A stretch of DNA of 64,000 nucleotides, taken from positions 62,001 through 126,000 of the forward strand of contig NZ_PJAR01000042.1 in NCBI RefSeq assembly GCF_002836745.1, written 5' to 3'. A model generated the notes under the pieces. It made no database searches and was not told the DNA's origin. It saw nothing but the letters and a program-made list of their open reading frames with translations. This stretch comes from Glaciecola sp. 33A. GTDB taxonomy: Bacteria > Pseudomonadota > Gammaproteobacteria > Enterobacterales > Alteromonadaceae. Shown one piece after another: positions 32,191 through 41,851 of the stretch. The translations under genes and the position numbers were made by a program. Each line of letters opens with the position of its first letter. Positions within the stretch are counted from its first letter, which is position 1.

Positions 32191-32751
32191 ATGGCGCAAA
32201 GAGATTACGTGGCGCGTAGCCAAAAGAAAAAACAGCCTCCTAAAAATAAAAACCAAGCTACCCAGTCGGTTGCTTGGTTTAAAGTGGTGATAGCCATTTT
32301 AGTTGTGAGCGGCTTTGTGGCGGTTCTATTGTATTTAAAAGATGCAGGCAATAGCGATGCAGGTACCCCGCTGCAAAATGAACAAGATAATATCGCGAGA
32401 CCCATTGAAGGTGAAAAAGATCCACTACCTGTGCTTGAAGAAGAACACTGGGAGTTTATAGAGGGCTTACCTGCTTATTCAGTAGAAGTAGAGGTAGATG
32501 AATTACCCAATGCGGATCGTCGCTATTTAATGCAGTGCGGTGCGTTTAGAAAGGAATCGCAAGCGCAAGAATTAAAAGCCACAATTGCATTTCAAGGGCT
32601 GGAATCGCAAGTGCTAGACAGTAAGAATTCAAAAGGTATTTGGTATCGAGTTGTTCTTGGACCCTACGAAAGTAAGCGTGACGCTGAACGAGACCGCCAT
32701 TCATTAAGATCCGCTCGTGTCAATCGCTGTCAAATTTGGAATTGGGAATAG
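32191..32751 (+). CDS. ftsN: FtsN-like cell division protein with SPOR domain
   Basis: 186 residues from MAQRDYVARSQKKK; a 17-codon longer frame upstream lacks family similarity. Short basic cytosolic tail, a transmembrane helix (about 28-49), an acidic periplasmic linker including the hydrophobic patch EEEHWEFIEGLP (the position of the activating E domain), and a C-terminal SPOR domain (about 108-184, YLMQCGAFRKESQA, YRVVLGPYESKRDA) that binds denuded septal glycan. It triggers constriction. Its place between priA and hslV matches E. coli apart from cytR. Confidence 0.9.
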   Translation: MAQRDYVARSQKKKQPPKNKNQATQSVAWFKVVIAILVVSGFVAVLLYLKDAGNSDAGTPLQNEQDNIARPIEGEKDPLPVLEEEHWEFIEGLPAYSVEVEVDELPNADRRYLMQCGAFRKESQAQELKATIAFQGLESQVLDSKNSKGIWYRVVLGPYESKRDAERDRHSLRSARVNRCQIWNWE

Positions 32752-32803
32752 GCTGAACGGTAGGGAAAACATTACAAACTATCGATTGAGTAACAAAGCG
32801 AGA

Positions 32804-32831
32804 CTTGAAATAATTTGAACGCCCCCCATTT
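32804..32831 (+). promoter_or_regulatory. Sigma-32 heat-shock promoter of hslVU
   Basis: CTTGAAA (32804-32810), a 13-bp spacer and CCCCATTT (32824-32831) match the RpoH consensus almost perfectly, 45 bases before hslV. This predicts heat induction of the protease. Confidence 0.88.
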
Positions 32832-32875
32832 ATTCCTGACTAACATAAATTAGACGGTATTAAATAGGAGTTTAC

Positions 32876-33400
32876 ATGACAACGATCGTATCAGTTCGTC
32901 GAGGCAATCAAGTTGTGATTGCGGGTGATGGCCAAGTTTCACTTGGCAATACCGTTATGAAGGGTAACGCACGAAAAGTTAGACGCCTTTATAATAACAA
33001 AGTATTGGCTGGATTTGCAGGCGGCACCGCCGATGCTTTTACGTTGTTTGAACGTTTTGAATCCAAACTTGAGATGCATCAAGGGCACCTTACTAAGGCT
33101 GCGGTTGAGCTTGCTAAAGACTGGCGTTCGGATCGAATGCTTCGAAAATTAGAAGCACTATTGGCTGTTGCTGACCACAGTGGCTCTTTGATTATCACCG
33201 GTAATGGTGATGTAATTCAACCTGAAGAAGATCTCATAGCAATTGGCTCAGGTGGCCCATTTGCCCAAGCTGCAGCGACAGCACTGTTTGCTAATACCGA
33301 TTTAAGCGCGCAAGAAATTGCCGAAAAAAGCTTAACTATAGCGGGTAATATTTGCGTATTTACCAATCAAAACCACACAATTGAAACTCTTGATTATTAA
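32876..33400 (+). CDS. hslV: ATP-dependent protease subunit HslV
   Basis: 174 residues beginning [20 protein letters not shown]. After Met removal the N-terminal Thr is the nucleophile, as in the proteasome beta-type family. GNVVMKG-like ([14 protein letters not shown]) and [14 protein letters not shown] are conserved. It forms the double-hexamer proteolytic core docked to HslU. The start follows AATAGGAGTTTAC, and a sigma-32 promoter lies just upstream. Confidence 0.97.
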   Translation: MTTIVSVRRGNQVVIAGDGQVSLGNTVMKGNARKVRRLYNNKVLAGFAGGTADAFTLFERFESKLEMHQGHLTKAAVELAKDWRSDRMLRKLEALLAVADHSGSLIITGNGDVIQPEEDLIAIGSGGPFAQAAATALFANTDLSAQEIAEKSLTIAGNICVFTNQNHTIETLDY

Positions 33401-33477
33401 CTCTATTTTTTAAATTAACTCGCCCAATGGCCTTGTTATAGGATCCGTTGGCAGCGTTAATCAAAGGTAACCAGACT

Positions 33478-34809
33478 ATGTCAGAAATGACTCCCAGAGA
33501 AATTGTACATGCTTTAGATAAGCATATTATTGGGCAATCAGATGCGAAAAAAGCGGTGTCTATTGCGCTTAGAAATCGCTGGCGTCGAATGCAACTTGAC
33601 CCAGAACTGCGCCAAGAAGTCACGCCCAAAAATATTTTGATGATAGGCCCAACGGGGGTGGGCAAAACGGAGATAGCCCGTCGCTTAGCAAAGCTAGCGA
33701 ATGCCCCGTTTATCAAAGTAGAGGCGACTAAATTCACTGAAGTGGGTTATGTAGGTAAAGAAGTTGAAAGTATTATTCGCGACCTTGCGGATATTGCTGT
33801 CAAAATGACTAAAGAAGATGCGGTAAAAAAGGTGAAATATCGTGCTGAAGAGGCGGCTGAAGAGCGAGTTTTAGATATTTTGATTCCGCCAGCAAAAACC
33901 TCATCTGGAGAGCGCGAAGACAATCAAGATAAAGGAACTCGTCAGATTTTCCGTAAAAAATTACGCGAAGGTCTGCTGGACGATAAAGAAATCGAATTAG
34001 ATGTAGCTCCTCCCCAGATAGGCGTTGAAATCATGGCACCGCCAGGAATGGAAGAAATGACTAATCAACTGCAAGGTATGTTTCAAAATCTGTCAGGTGA
34101 GAAGAGCAAAAAGAAGAAAAAGTTAAAAATCAAAGACGCTTTAAAATTGTTGATTGAAGAAGAATCGGGCAAGTTAGTTAATCAGCAAGATTTAAAAGAG
34201 CAGGCCATTGAATCGTTAGAACAAAATGGCATTGTGTTCATTGATGAAATTGATAAAATTTGTAAGGGAGAAGGAACGCAATCTGGCGGAGTTTCCAGGG
34301 AAGGCGTTCAGCGTGATCTTTTGCCCCTGGTCGAAGGGTCTACGGTGTCAACGAAACACGGCATGGTAAAAACTGACCATATCTTGTTTATAGCCTCAGG
34401 AGCTTTCCAAATGGCAAAACCGTCCGACTTGATCCCTGAATTGCAAGGTCGCCTGCCAATTCGGGTAGAGTTATCAGCCTTACGCGTCGAAGATTTTGTG
34501 AGGATTTTAACGGAGCCAGATGCATCCCTAACTCTACAGTACAAAGCCTTGTTGAAAACCGAAGGTGTGGACATCAACTTTGTTGAGTCAGGTATTCAGC
34601 GTATTGCCGAAGTTGCTTGGCAGGTAAATGAAAAAACCGAAAATATAGGTGCCAGACGACTCTACACCGTGTTGGAGCGGTTAATGGAAGAAATTTCGTT
34701 TGAAGCGTCGGACAGATCGGGTGAGTCATTAGTTATTGATATTGATTATGTGAATCATCACTTAGAAACGTTAGCAGATAACGAGGACTTAAGTAGATTT
34801 ATACTGTAG
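33478..34809 (+). CDS. hslU: ATP-dependent protease ATPase subunit HslU
   Basis: 443 residues from [20 protein letters not shown], the same length as E. coli HslU; a ten-codon longer frame is rejected on alignment. Walker A GPTGVGKT at 57-64, Walker [12 protein letters not shown], and the I domain in between (about 110-245) that contacts substrate. The C-terminus DLSRFIL is the peptide that inserts into HslV pockets. It unfolds substrates for HslV and is co-transcribed with it after a 77-base gap. Confidence 0.97.
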   Translation: MSEMTPREIVHALDKHIIGQSDAKKAVSIALRNRWRRMQLDPELRQEVTPKNILMIGPTGVGKTEIARRLAKLANAPFIKVEATKFTEVGYVGKEVESIIRDLADIAVKMTKEDAVKKVKYRAEEAAEERVLDILIPPAKTSSGEREDNQDKGTRQIFRKKLREGLLDDKEIELDVAPPQIGVEIMAPPGMEEMTNQLQGMFQNLSGEKSKKKKKLKIKDALKLLIEEESGKLVNQQDLKEQAIESLEQNGIVFIDEIDKICKGEGTQSGGVSREGVQRDLLPLVEGSTVSTKHGMVKTDHILFIASGAFQMAKPSDLIPELQGRLPIRVELSALRVEDFVRILTEPDASLTLQYKALLKTEGVDINFVESGIQRIAEVAWQVNEKTENIGARRLYTVLERLMEEISFEASDRSGESLVIDIDYVNHHLETLADNEDLSRFIL

Positions 34810-35008
34810 TATGTGACCTTAGACGTGAGTCTTAACCTCTATACCTGTCTGAGTCACTGAACACTAACATGTACTTAGCGTTTAAAAACAGTAGAAGTAG
34901 TCTAAAACGTAGTAAAAAGTTTGTTAACAGAGCAGTTAGAAAGTGTTTTTTAGGTAGCGTTATTGGTCTAGTCAACTATAGCGTGCAGGTGCGTATTAAT
35001 ATTTGATT

Positions 35009-35045
35009 AAAACCCCATTAGCTTTTGGTTACTGGGGTTTTATTA
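35009..35045 (+). terminator. Probable terminator downstream of hslU
   Basis: AAAACCCCA (35009-35017) pairs with TGGGGTTTT (35033-35041), followed by ATTATT. It lies 200 bases after the hslU stop. The stretch 34810-35008 holds no gene I can support. Confidence 0.65.
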
Positions 35046-35089
35046 TTCTAGAACGCGACGTTTTGAAATAAATTCGGTTTAAGCCAAAA

Positions 35090-35103
35090 GAGCGCAAGCG
35101 CTC
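35090..35103 (-). terminator. Possible terminator of the small downstream ORF
   Basis: Palindrome GAGCGC-aa-GCGCTC; on the minus strand it is followed by TTTT. It sits 62 bases after the stop of the 71-residue ORF. The T-run is short. Confidence 0.45.
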
Positions 35104-35164
35104 AATTTTACATTGATTCTTCCGCGCTCATAGAACCTATCTTATGGTCGTGAGCTGAACAGCC

Positions 35165-35380
35165 TCAATCGTCTTTAGGCCTTTTTTCGTTCCACACAAA
35201 AGGCATTGGAATTCGGCCATCAGTAATTGTAGTCAATCCATGATCGCCAAGAAACCCCATGCGGCGCTGATTTAAGGGCTGGCCAACATAACCGAGACCA
35301 ATATTGAGTGGCTTACCGCCGAATACAACTAGTTGCTGCACTTGGGTTAATTGTGTTGTTTTCTCTAGTTTATTCTTCAT
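35165..35380 (-). CDS. Small hypothetical protein (71 residues)
   Basis: I do not recognise it. The protein is hydrophilic and basic with no membrane segment or signal; the middle reads VVFGGKPLNIGLGYVGQPLNQ and the end MPFVWNEKRPKDD. Evidence that it is a gene: an ATG after GGGAATAAGC, a plausible ribosome-binding site, and a hairpin with T-tract downstream on its strand. It stands alone on the minus strand between hslU and tamA. Confidence 0.55.
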   Translation of the reverse strand: MKNKLEKTTQLTQVQQLVVFGGKPLNIGLGYVGQPLNQRRMGFLGDHGLTTITDGRIPMPFVWNEKRPKDD

Positions 35381-35628
35381 GCTTATTCCCAGTCATAGCG
35401 AGTAAAGTGACTATTAAATAAGTGAGTAACATAGGCCAGTCTTTAAGATAGCCTATGTTGTCACCATCCTTGGTAGTTTTTTGTCTGCTTCCTTCCAGAC
35501 ACATTTAGAATAGATGACTTATAGAATTCGAGCTACTGACCGCTCGACTAGTTTGTTGATTCCTAGGATAATAACTGACCTATAGTCTTGCTGTTCAGCG
35601 CAAATCAAAGGACAATACAGGCACGTCT

Positions 35629-35652
35629 ATGTTGCCCTACTTTTTTATGTAA
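35629..35652 (+). other. Seven-codon leader ORF ahead of tamA
   Basis: ATG-TTG-CCC-TAC-TTT-TTT-ATG-TAA encodes MLPYFFM. Its stop is five bases before the AAGGAG ribosome-binding site of tamA, an arrangement that would allow translational coupling. No strong ribosome-binding site of its own is seen, so it may not be translated. Confidence 0.3.
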
Positions 35653-35669
35653 ATCATAAGGAGCTGCTT

Positions 35670-37493
35670 ATTTCTGTCTTACTCAGTTGTCGACAATTTC
35701 TTCGTAGCTTACTTATCCTCCCAAGCTTACTCATCCTCGCGGTCTTTTTTGTTCACGCACCAGCTATGGCAAAATGGGAAATTAAATCTGCAGACGAAAA
35801 TAAGCAAGTCGACAGTCAAGTTATGGATAATATTGGACTTCATCTGGTTGGTCTAACGTTTCCAGAAAATGATTATGAGTTAACGCAGTTCGAAGAACAA
35901 ACTCGTGTCAAAATCACGACTGCAATTCGCGCATATTCCTATTATCAGGCAACGGTCGTACTTAATAATTTCAATAAAAAGTCATTTGATAATGACGGCG
36001 TCCAGATCTTATTAACATTGGGACCAAAGCTAATTGTTAACGAGGTGGTCTTGGAATATGACCGATCTGCGGCGCAACAAGCGCATTTCCCAAGTGAATT
36101 AAAAGACATTATGAAGTCATTAGAAGCTTTTGAAGGCAAGCCCCTAGAACAATCAAAATATGATGGGTTAAAGACCAAAATACAGTCTTTTGCCCTAATA
36201 TTTGGTTATTTTGATTTCGTACTGGATAAAAGTGAAGTGCAAGTTAGCTTGGCTGAGAATCAGGCAAGTATTTATTGGAAATTTAACTTTGGTTCTCGAT
36301 ATCGCTTCGGCAATCTTGAATATATTGGTGAAAATAGAGGTATGGAGCTTGTTGAAGCGGTAAAGCCATTTTTAAGCAATGATTATTTTGATCAACAAAA
36401 GGTCAGTGAGTTTACGCAACTTATTCGCCAAACCTCGTATTATGACAACGTTATTGTTAGGGCAAATGTGAATGCAATGAGCAGTGAGCAGCGAGTAGGT
36501 AAGATTGTGCCGATCGAAGTTCTTTTAACAGCTAAACCAAAAGACACCTATCAATTCGGTATTGGTGCATCGACCGATTCAGGGCCCAGAGTGACTGTTA
36601 ATTGGAAACGTCCGTGGGTCAATTTACGGGGTCATAGTTTGTCGTCTGAACTCTACATTTCAGGCCCCAAAAAGAATGTCGCGTTGGGCTACACAGTTCC
36701 AATGGCGAACCCATTGAACGATTTTTTTAAAGTTCAAATGGGCTATCAAGAAGTCAATGAAGAGCAACGAAATAGTCAAACATATACGCTTGCTGCCCAG
36801 CGCCAATTGGGAGCTAAGAATAAGAATGATTGGGATAAAATAGTCTTTCTTCGGTATGAATATGAGAATTTTATTCAAGGTATTGATGAAGAACAATCGA
36901 CACAACTTCTGCTACCGGGATTCACATTTAACCGGGTTAGAAAAGACGGCGAATTATTTGTAAATTGGGGAGACCGTCAGCAACTGACCGTTGAAGCAGC
37001 TTCGGATAGCGTGATATCAGATCTGAATATTTTACGCGTCACGGCACGAACAAAATGGATAAGATCATTTGGTAAGCACCGCTATATAATGCGCGGCGAT
37101 GCCGGTGCTATTGTTACAAACGATTTTGAACAAGTGCCCTCAAGCCTCCGATTCTTTGTAGGTGGCGACCAAAGCGTACGTGGTTTTGGCTTAAATAAAG
37201 TCAGTGAAGAGCGTATTGATAACAGAACAGGATTAGATGAACTCCTTGGTGCACAGTTTTTAGTGGTTGCCAGTGTTGAATATGCATATCAAGTGAGCAA
37301 TGATTGGCGACTGGCTGTGTTTGTTGATGCAGGTAGCGCGAATAATGAGATAGGAAAATCGCCCATTTATGGCACTGGACTGGGTGTCCACTGGTTGTCG
37401 CCTATAGGGACGATTAGACTTTATTTTGCAAGAGGATTTAGTGACAAAGAAAACACCAAGCGGCTTCATTTTTCGATTGGGCCTGGGATTTAA
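35670..37493 (+). CDS. tamA: Translocation and assembly module outer-membrane protein TamA
   Basis: 607 residues with the proposed start. The first ATG in frame (35766) lies inside the signal peptide's cleavage region and would remove the signal. Upstream the frame stays open and encodes a clear Sec signal: basic CRQFLRS, a hydrophobic core, then HAPAMA before KWEI. No ATG, GTG or TTG exists there; ATT at 35670, six bases after AAGGAG (35658-35663), is the best start. POTRA domains occupy about 35-290, and the Omp85 barrel the rest, with FVGGDQSVRGFG as its conserved motif and ending IGPGI. Works with TamB in the envelope; tamB begins one base after its stop. Confidence 0.9.
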   Translation: MSVLLSCRQFLRSLLILPSLLILAVFFVHAPAMAKWEIKSADENKQVDSQVMDNIGLHLVGLTFPENDYELTQFEEQTRVKITTAIRAYSYYQATVVLNNFNKKSFDNDGVQILLTLGPKLIVNEVVLEYDRSAAQQAHFPSELKDIMKSLEAFEGKPLEQSKYDGLKTKIQSFALIFGYFDFVLDKSEVQVSLAENQASIYWKFNFGSRYRFGNLEYIGENRGMELVEAVKPFLSNDYFDQQKVSEFTQLIRQTSYYDNVIVRANVNAMSSEQRVGKIVPIEVLLTAKPKDTYQFGIGASTDSGPRVTVNWKRPWVNLRGHSLSSELYISGPKKNVALGYTVPMANPLNDFFKVQMGYQEVNEEQRNSQTYTLAAQRQLGAKNKNDWDKIVFLRYEYENFIQGIDEEQSTQLLLPGFTFNRVRKDGELFVNWGDRQQLTVEAASDSVISDLNILRVTARTKWIRSFGKHRYIMRGDAGAIVTNDFEQVPSSLRFFVGGDQSVRGFGLNKVSEERIDNRTGLDELLGAQFLVVASVEYAYQVSNDWRLAVFVDAGSANNEIGKSPIYGTGLGVHWLSPIGTIRLYFARGFSDKENTKRLHFSIGPGI

Positions 37494-37494
37494 T

Positions 37495-40400
37495 ATGTCT
37501 AATTCCGTGTTGTTGAATCGTGCCATTAAAATAGCGTCTTGGTCTGTATTGGGTGTCGTGTTATCGATCATTCTTGTTGTCAGTGTTGCACTGTCGAACA
37601 TTGGTACACAGTGGGCTATTCATTATATTAATAAGAGTGACATTGGTGTTTTGGTTGACTATAAAAGTGGGAGTTTTTATTCCCAAGTCGAGCTCAATCA
37701 AATTCGAATTAAGCAAGCTGGGGTTGAAATCGAGTCAAATGACTTGTCCCTTGATATTGCTCTACATTGCCTGTTTGCAGGCGAGATATGTATTAATGAA
37801 ATTCGAATAAACAACTTGATTGTTGAACTTGGTAACATCCTGGTGCAACAAGACGCGGTTGAGGCGACAGAAAATAAGCAAATTCAGTTGCCTATTTTGC
37901 TTAGCCTAAATGAATTGAGTATTGGTGATGTGGTGGTTTCTCAACATAATGTTGAGGTCCTAAAACTGAAAGACATGCTGCTGGCCTTGTCTTTCCATAA
38001 TGAGTTGAATATATCGCAGTTAAATGTGAGTTCACTATCCATACAACTGCCAAAAACGGTTGAACCTGAACTGACTCCAACGACGCCTAGTTCGCCGAAT
38101 AAAAAAGGGCCTAGGGAGTGGTTGAGTACGTTAGCAAATTACCAATACGACCCTATTGTAATACCTGAGGTTTATCTCCCAATAGAGTTGGCGCTCAGAA
38201 ACACGATGCTGCGTAATGTGTGTATTCGCCAACAAGGCCAAGATGATTCAATCAGCACTATTGTTTGCAATGACAGTTTGGCTATTGTTCTTGATATAAA
38301 AAATCAAAATCTAGACACCACATTAGTGATCGGGAATTTGCATCAAGAGTCAGAAACCCCCACCTTCATGCCAACAAATTTAAAACTGAAAGCAGCCGTG
38401 AATTTTGCAAAAAAATTCGAACATAATTTGACATTTATTGCCTTCAAAGTAGATGCTCCCAAAGTAGACACACCTGTTTCGAACCTAGCATCAAGAGCCA
38501 CCAAAGTAGACACACCTATTTTTAATAATGCCACTGGTTTTGAATTGCAAAGCCAAGGCAATATCAACAAGCTCAATTTGATTTTGACTCATTTGCCAAC
38601 CAAGCAAAAATTAAGCACGCTTGATTACATGCTTGAGTTATCCAAAGCGACACTCCCTGTAAATGTTGATATGAAATTAGAAGCATTGTCTGCTCAGGTT
38701 GCTGATGACATTCAGGCTTGGTTTCCCAAATTGAGTAATGACGTGACTTTACAGTTAAGAGGTGTGTCTTTATTGCATGCAAAAATAGCTGGAGACATGC
38801 AAGGCTATCGTTTAACTAGCATGCTAAAAACGGAAGAAATATTCGGGATTGAAAATTTTGAATTAAATGCATTGTTCAAACCCATGAGCGCAAAACAAGG
38901 AGAGCGCTCAATTGTTGATATTCAAAAACTTAACCTTAATGGCAGTATTGGAGCGCTCGATTATCTTGGTAAAGCCATATTAGCGCCCAACAGTGATGGG
39001 CAAAATGAGTTGTCGTTTAGTGGAAAGCTAGAGCTTGAATCTGTTCAGCTAGCAAAACTTGATTCCTCTTTAAAGTCTCATGTCTCTGGCCAGTTGCCGC
39101 ATACGATGGTGATAACTGAAACAACGCAATCAATTGCTATTAAGGGCGCTAATCTGAGTGGGAGTTGGCAGAATTTACCCTTATCTTTGATTGCTGATGC
39201 AGAACTAGAGAAAAGTGGTAATGTGAAGGTGCAATCGGTTCGCCTAACTCAGGGTGACAATAAGTTGCATGTGCAAGGGCATCTTTATTCTAGGAAAGCA
39301 CTTGAATCTATAGCGCAGCTTGGTATGAGCTTTCCAGATAAAGATGAAAAAAAGGCTTCTAGCCTCGATTTTTCTATCGATTTAAACGCCTTAAGTGATA
39401 TTTATCCTGACTTAGAGGGGCAGATATATGCGAAAGGTAACTTATCTGGGCCTATTGAAGCCCCCAAAATCATTATGCAAGCGAGTGCAAAAAAACTCGC
39501 TGCTGTCGGCATTAGGTTAGACGATGCGCTAATCGATGTCAGCGTAAATATCGCCAACAAACTGGCATCAAAAGCGCAGATATCTATTTCAAACTTGTCT
39601 GCGGGTGGCCAGCATATTCCTCGCCTTGAACTGCAATTAAGCGGTGATGAAAGTGAGCAGTCATTACGACTCAGTATTCCAGAAGGAAAATACACTACTG
39701 AACAATTTTTCAAAGGGCAGTTGAACGCCCAAAATACAACATGGTCAGGCAAGTGGTTAGAGGGAAATATAGTTTCTAGCTTTACGCAACTCTCACTCCA
39801 AGATCAGCCCGATCTAACTCTGAACTTGCAGCCTTTCAGTTTGTTCCTTGCCCGGCATTGCTGGGAAGGTCGAGGAGACCGATTGTGCACAGAGGATATT
39901 AACGCGAACCAAAAACAAGCCAAAACAAAGATCTCACTAGACTACAATGTGATGAATCCGGGCGTGGCTAAGTTACTGCCTAGTTTTAATATAGACACTT
40001 CAGAATTAACGGTAAATATCGACATTGATATTGATTGGCAACAGCAGCAAGGTCTAAATTTTTCCGCTGATGTTGTTTCGGAAAACGCGACGCTGGTATC
40101 AAAAGAAAATAAATTCAGCATAGATAATATCCTAGCTAAAGTACAAGGAACGCCAAAGAGTATTAATAGCAGTTTTAGCTTTGACAGTACTGAAGCGGGC
40201 CAAGTATCTTTGAGCAGTAAATTGGACCTAGCAAATCAGCCCTATCAACATCAGGGTAGCATTACGGTTAGCGATTTCGCGATATCCTATTTTGCCTCTT
40301 TCATTACGGCAGTGAAAAAATTAAGGGGTGACATCAATGCTAATATCGCTTTTGAAGGGCCATTAGATAAACCGTCATTGCATGGGGAGTTGTCCATCAC

Positions 40401-41526
40401 TGAGGGTGCTGTTGTATTAAAAGAATATCCGTTAAGGTTGACTGAGTATAATCAAAAAGTCATATTTAACGGTTCTAAAGCTGACTTCTCGGCACAATTT
40501 ACCTTAGGCGATGGCATGGGGAGTATCAATGGCGATGTTGACTTTGCCGATGCCTTGATTGTTAACACGACCGTGGTTGGCGATAAACTTGATATTGCTT
40601 ATGAAACCTATCAATTTAAGGTATCCCCAGATGTAAACATGACACTTTCATCTGAGTTATTGTCTGTTTCAGGCAAGGTTGAAGTACCATATGCTAGAGT
40701 AAAAATTAAGTCATTACCGGCGAACGCAAAATCACCCACGCAAGACATTGTTGTGATTGATGAGAATAAGGCAGTGAAGCAAAGAGGATTGCCACTTGAT
40801 GTTAACGTCAATGTACTAATTGATAAGGCGAAGACAGGCCAAGTTAAACTTGATGCTTTGGATTTAAAAGCTGAGTTAAGTGGTGATTTAACGGTACAAA
40901 TTGATACTCAAAATACCCGTGTGCACGGCATTGTTGAAGTACTTAAAGGTGAATATAAAGCTTACTCTCAAGTATTGCAGATCAGAAAAGGCGATATCAT
41001 CTTTAGTGGTCAGCCTGACGTTCCTGCATTTGATATTGAAGCTATTCGTAATCCGCTAAATACCAAGGATGAAGTCATTGCTGGAATTAGGGTTACTGGA
41101 AACGCCATTAAGCCCTCTGTAGAATTGTTTTCGGAACCAACAATGGAGCAAGCAAGACAGTTATCATACCTCATTAGTGGTGCAGATAGCTTTGGTGCCG
41201 GTGAGGATTCGGATTCAAATACAACGTTGGTGAATGCACTCGTGAGCTTTGGTGTTGGGCGCAGTGAAAATGGCATTGGCAGCTTAGGTCAAAAGTTAGG
41301 TGTGAAGGATTTGAATTTACAAACTGCGGGGCAAGGTAGTGACACTCAAGTTCAACTTTCTGGACAGCTGGCTAAAGGTGTTAAAATTACATATGGTATA
41401 GGTGTGTTCGATTCTGTCAGTGAAGTAAGTGTACACTATCAATTACTCCCCAAGTTATATCTTGAAGCGGTGAGCGGGGTAAATAACACGCTTGATTTGT
41501 ATTATCAGATTACCAGTAAAGATTAA
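37495..41526 (+). CDS. tamB: Translocation and assembly module inner-membrane protein TamB
   Basis: 1343 residues from MSNSVLLNRAIKIASW; the frame extends upstream into tamA but this ATG, after GGGATTTAAT, directly follows the tamA stop. One N-terminal transmembrane helix (about 14-35) anchors a very long beta-taco periplasmic protein; the C-terminal DUF490 domain (about 1000-1343) contains VKGEYKAYSQVL-like HGIVEVLKGEYKAYSQ, PDVPAFDIEAIRNP and a barrel-contacting end LDLYYQITSK. It moves lipids or outer-membrane proteins with TamA. An in-frame 42-bp repeat (38460-38517) duplicates KVDTP in the N-terminal part. Confidence 0.93.
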   Translation: MSNSVLLNRAIKIASWSVLGVVLSIILVVSVALSNIGTQWAIHYINKSDIGVLVDYKSGSFYSQVELNQIRIKQAGVEIESNDLSLDIALHCLFAGEICINEIRINNLIVELGNILVQQDAVEATENKQIQLPILLSLNELSIGDVVVSQHNVEVLKLKDMLLALSFHNELNISQLNVSSLSIQLPKTVEPELTPTTPSSPNKKGPREWLSTLANYQYDPIVIPEVYLPIELALRNTMLRNVCIRQQGQDDSISTIVCNDSLAIVLDIKNQNLDTTLVIGNLHQESETPTFMPTNLKLKAAVNFAKKFEHNLTFIAFKVDAPKVDTPVSNLASRATKVDTPIFNNATGFELQSQGNINKLNLILTHLPTKQKLSTLDYMLELSKATLPVNVDMKLEALSAQVADDIQAWFPKLSNDVTLQLRGVSLLHAKIAGDMQGYRLTSMLKTEEIFGIENFELNALFKPMSAKQGERSIVDIQKLNLNGSIGALDYLGKAILAPNSDGQNELSFSGKLELESVQLAKLDSSLKSHVSGQLPHTMVITETTQSIAIKGANLSGSWQNLPLSLIADAELEKSGNVKVQSVRLTQGDNKLHVQGHLYSRKALESIAQLGMSFPDKDEKKASSLDFSIDLNALSDIYPDLEGQIYAKGNLSGPIEAPKIIMQASAKKLAAVGIRLDDALIDVSVNIANKLASKAQISISNLSAGGQHIPRLELQLSGDESEQSLRLSIPEGKYTTEQFFKGQLNAQNTTWSGKWLEGNIVSSFTQLSLQDQPDLTLNLQPFSLFLARHCWEGRGDRLCTEDINANQKQAKTKISLDYNVMNPGVAKLLPSFNIDTSELTVNIDIDIDWQQQQGLNFSADVVSENATLVSKENKFSIDNILAKVQGTPKSINSSFSFDSTEAGQVSLSSKLDLANQPYQHQGSITVSDFAISYFASFITAVKKLRGDINANIAFEGPLDKPSLHGELSITEGAVVLKEYPLRLTEYNQKVIFNGSKADFSAQFTLGDGMGSINGDVDFADALIVNTTVVGDKLDIAYETYQFKVSPDVNMTLSSELLSVSGKVEVPYARVKIKSLPANAKSPTQDIVVIDENKAVKQRGLPLDVNVNVLIDKAKTGQVKLDALDLKAELSGDLTVQIDTQNTRVHGIVEVLKGEYKAYSQVLQIRKGDIIFSGQPDVPAFDIEAIRNPLNTKDEVIAGIRVTGNAIKPSVELFSEPTMEQARQLSYLISGADSFGAGEDSDSNTTLVNALVSFGVGRSENGIGSLGQKLGVKDLNLQTAGQGSDTQVQLSGQLAKGVKITYGIGVFDSVSEVSVHYQLLPKLYLEAVSGVNNTLDLYYQITSKD
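38445..38517 (+). repeat. In-frame repeats inside tamB containing the GACACACC core
   Basis: CAAAGTAGACACACCT occurs at 38460-38475 and 38502-38517, exactly 42 bases (14 codons) apart, with a partial CAAAGTAGA at 38445-38453. They encode KVDAP, KVDTP and KVDTP. The core is the same as in the REP-like repeats elsewhere in the window. Confidence 0.75.
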
Positions 41527-41536
41527 GTGTTATGAA

Positions 41537-41564
41537 GAAGCCCGAAATCGGGGCTTCTTATTTT
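41537..41564 (+). terminator. Probable terminator after tamB
   Basis: Stem GAAGCCC-gaaatcg-GGGCTTC followed by TTATTTT, 10 bases past the tamB stop. Confidence 0.8.
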
Positions 41565-41617
41565 ACTTAATAAGTAGTTTACGCGGTCATGTAAAAGCAC
41601 TTTTTTGTAATTATAAA

Positions 41618-41842
41618 CTACGATGCCATATCATATAGGTCCTTATAATAATTCGCCATTAAGGTTGTTCTATTGTTAATGTTAAGCTTGCGGTAAATAT
41701 TTGCGCAGTGAAATTTAACTGTACGTTCACTGATGAATAGGTCTGCCGCAATAATTTTATTGGGTAAGCCTTCCATAATCTTCATCGCAATTTGCTTCTC
41801 TCGTCTAGATAATGTTTGTATTTGAGTAATCATATTCATCAT
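41618..41842 (-). CDS. Minimal LuxR-type HTH regulator (DNA-binding domain only)
   Basis: 74 residues, almost nothing but a LuxR/GerE helix-turn-helix: LSRREKQIAMKIMEGLPNK (about 11-29) and ISERTVKFHCANIYRKL (about 37-53). There is no receiver, autoinducer or other sensory domain, as in Bacillus GerE. The start follows AAGGAAAATAA. It begins 9 bases after the stop of the C39 exporter gene on the same strand and ends the operon. I infer that it regulates this operon or its substrate genes, perhaps through the repeated sites at 45438-45499; that link is not shown by sequence. Confidence 0.85.
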   Translation of the reverse strand: MMNMITQIQTLSRREKQIAMKIMEGLPNKIIAADLFISERTVKFHCANIYRKLNINNRTTLMANYYKDLYDMAS

Positions 41843-41851
41843 TTATTTTCC

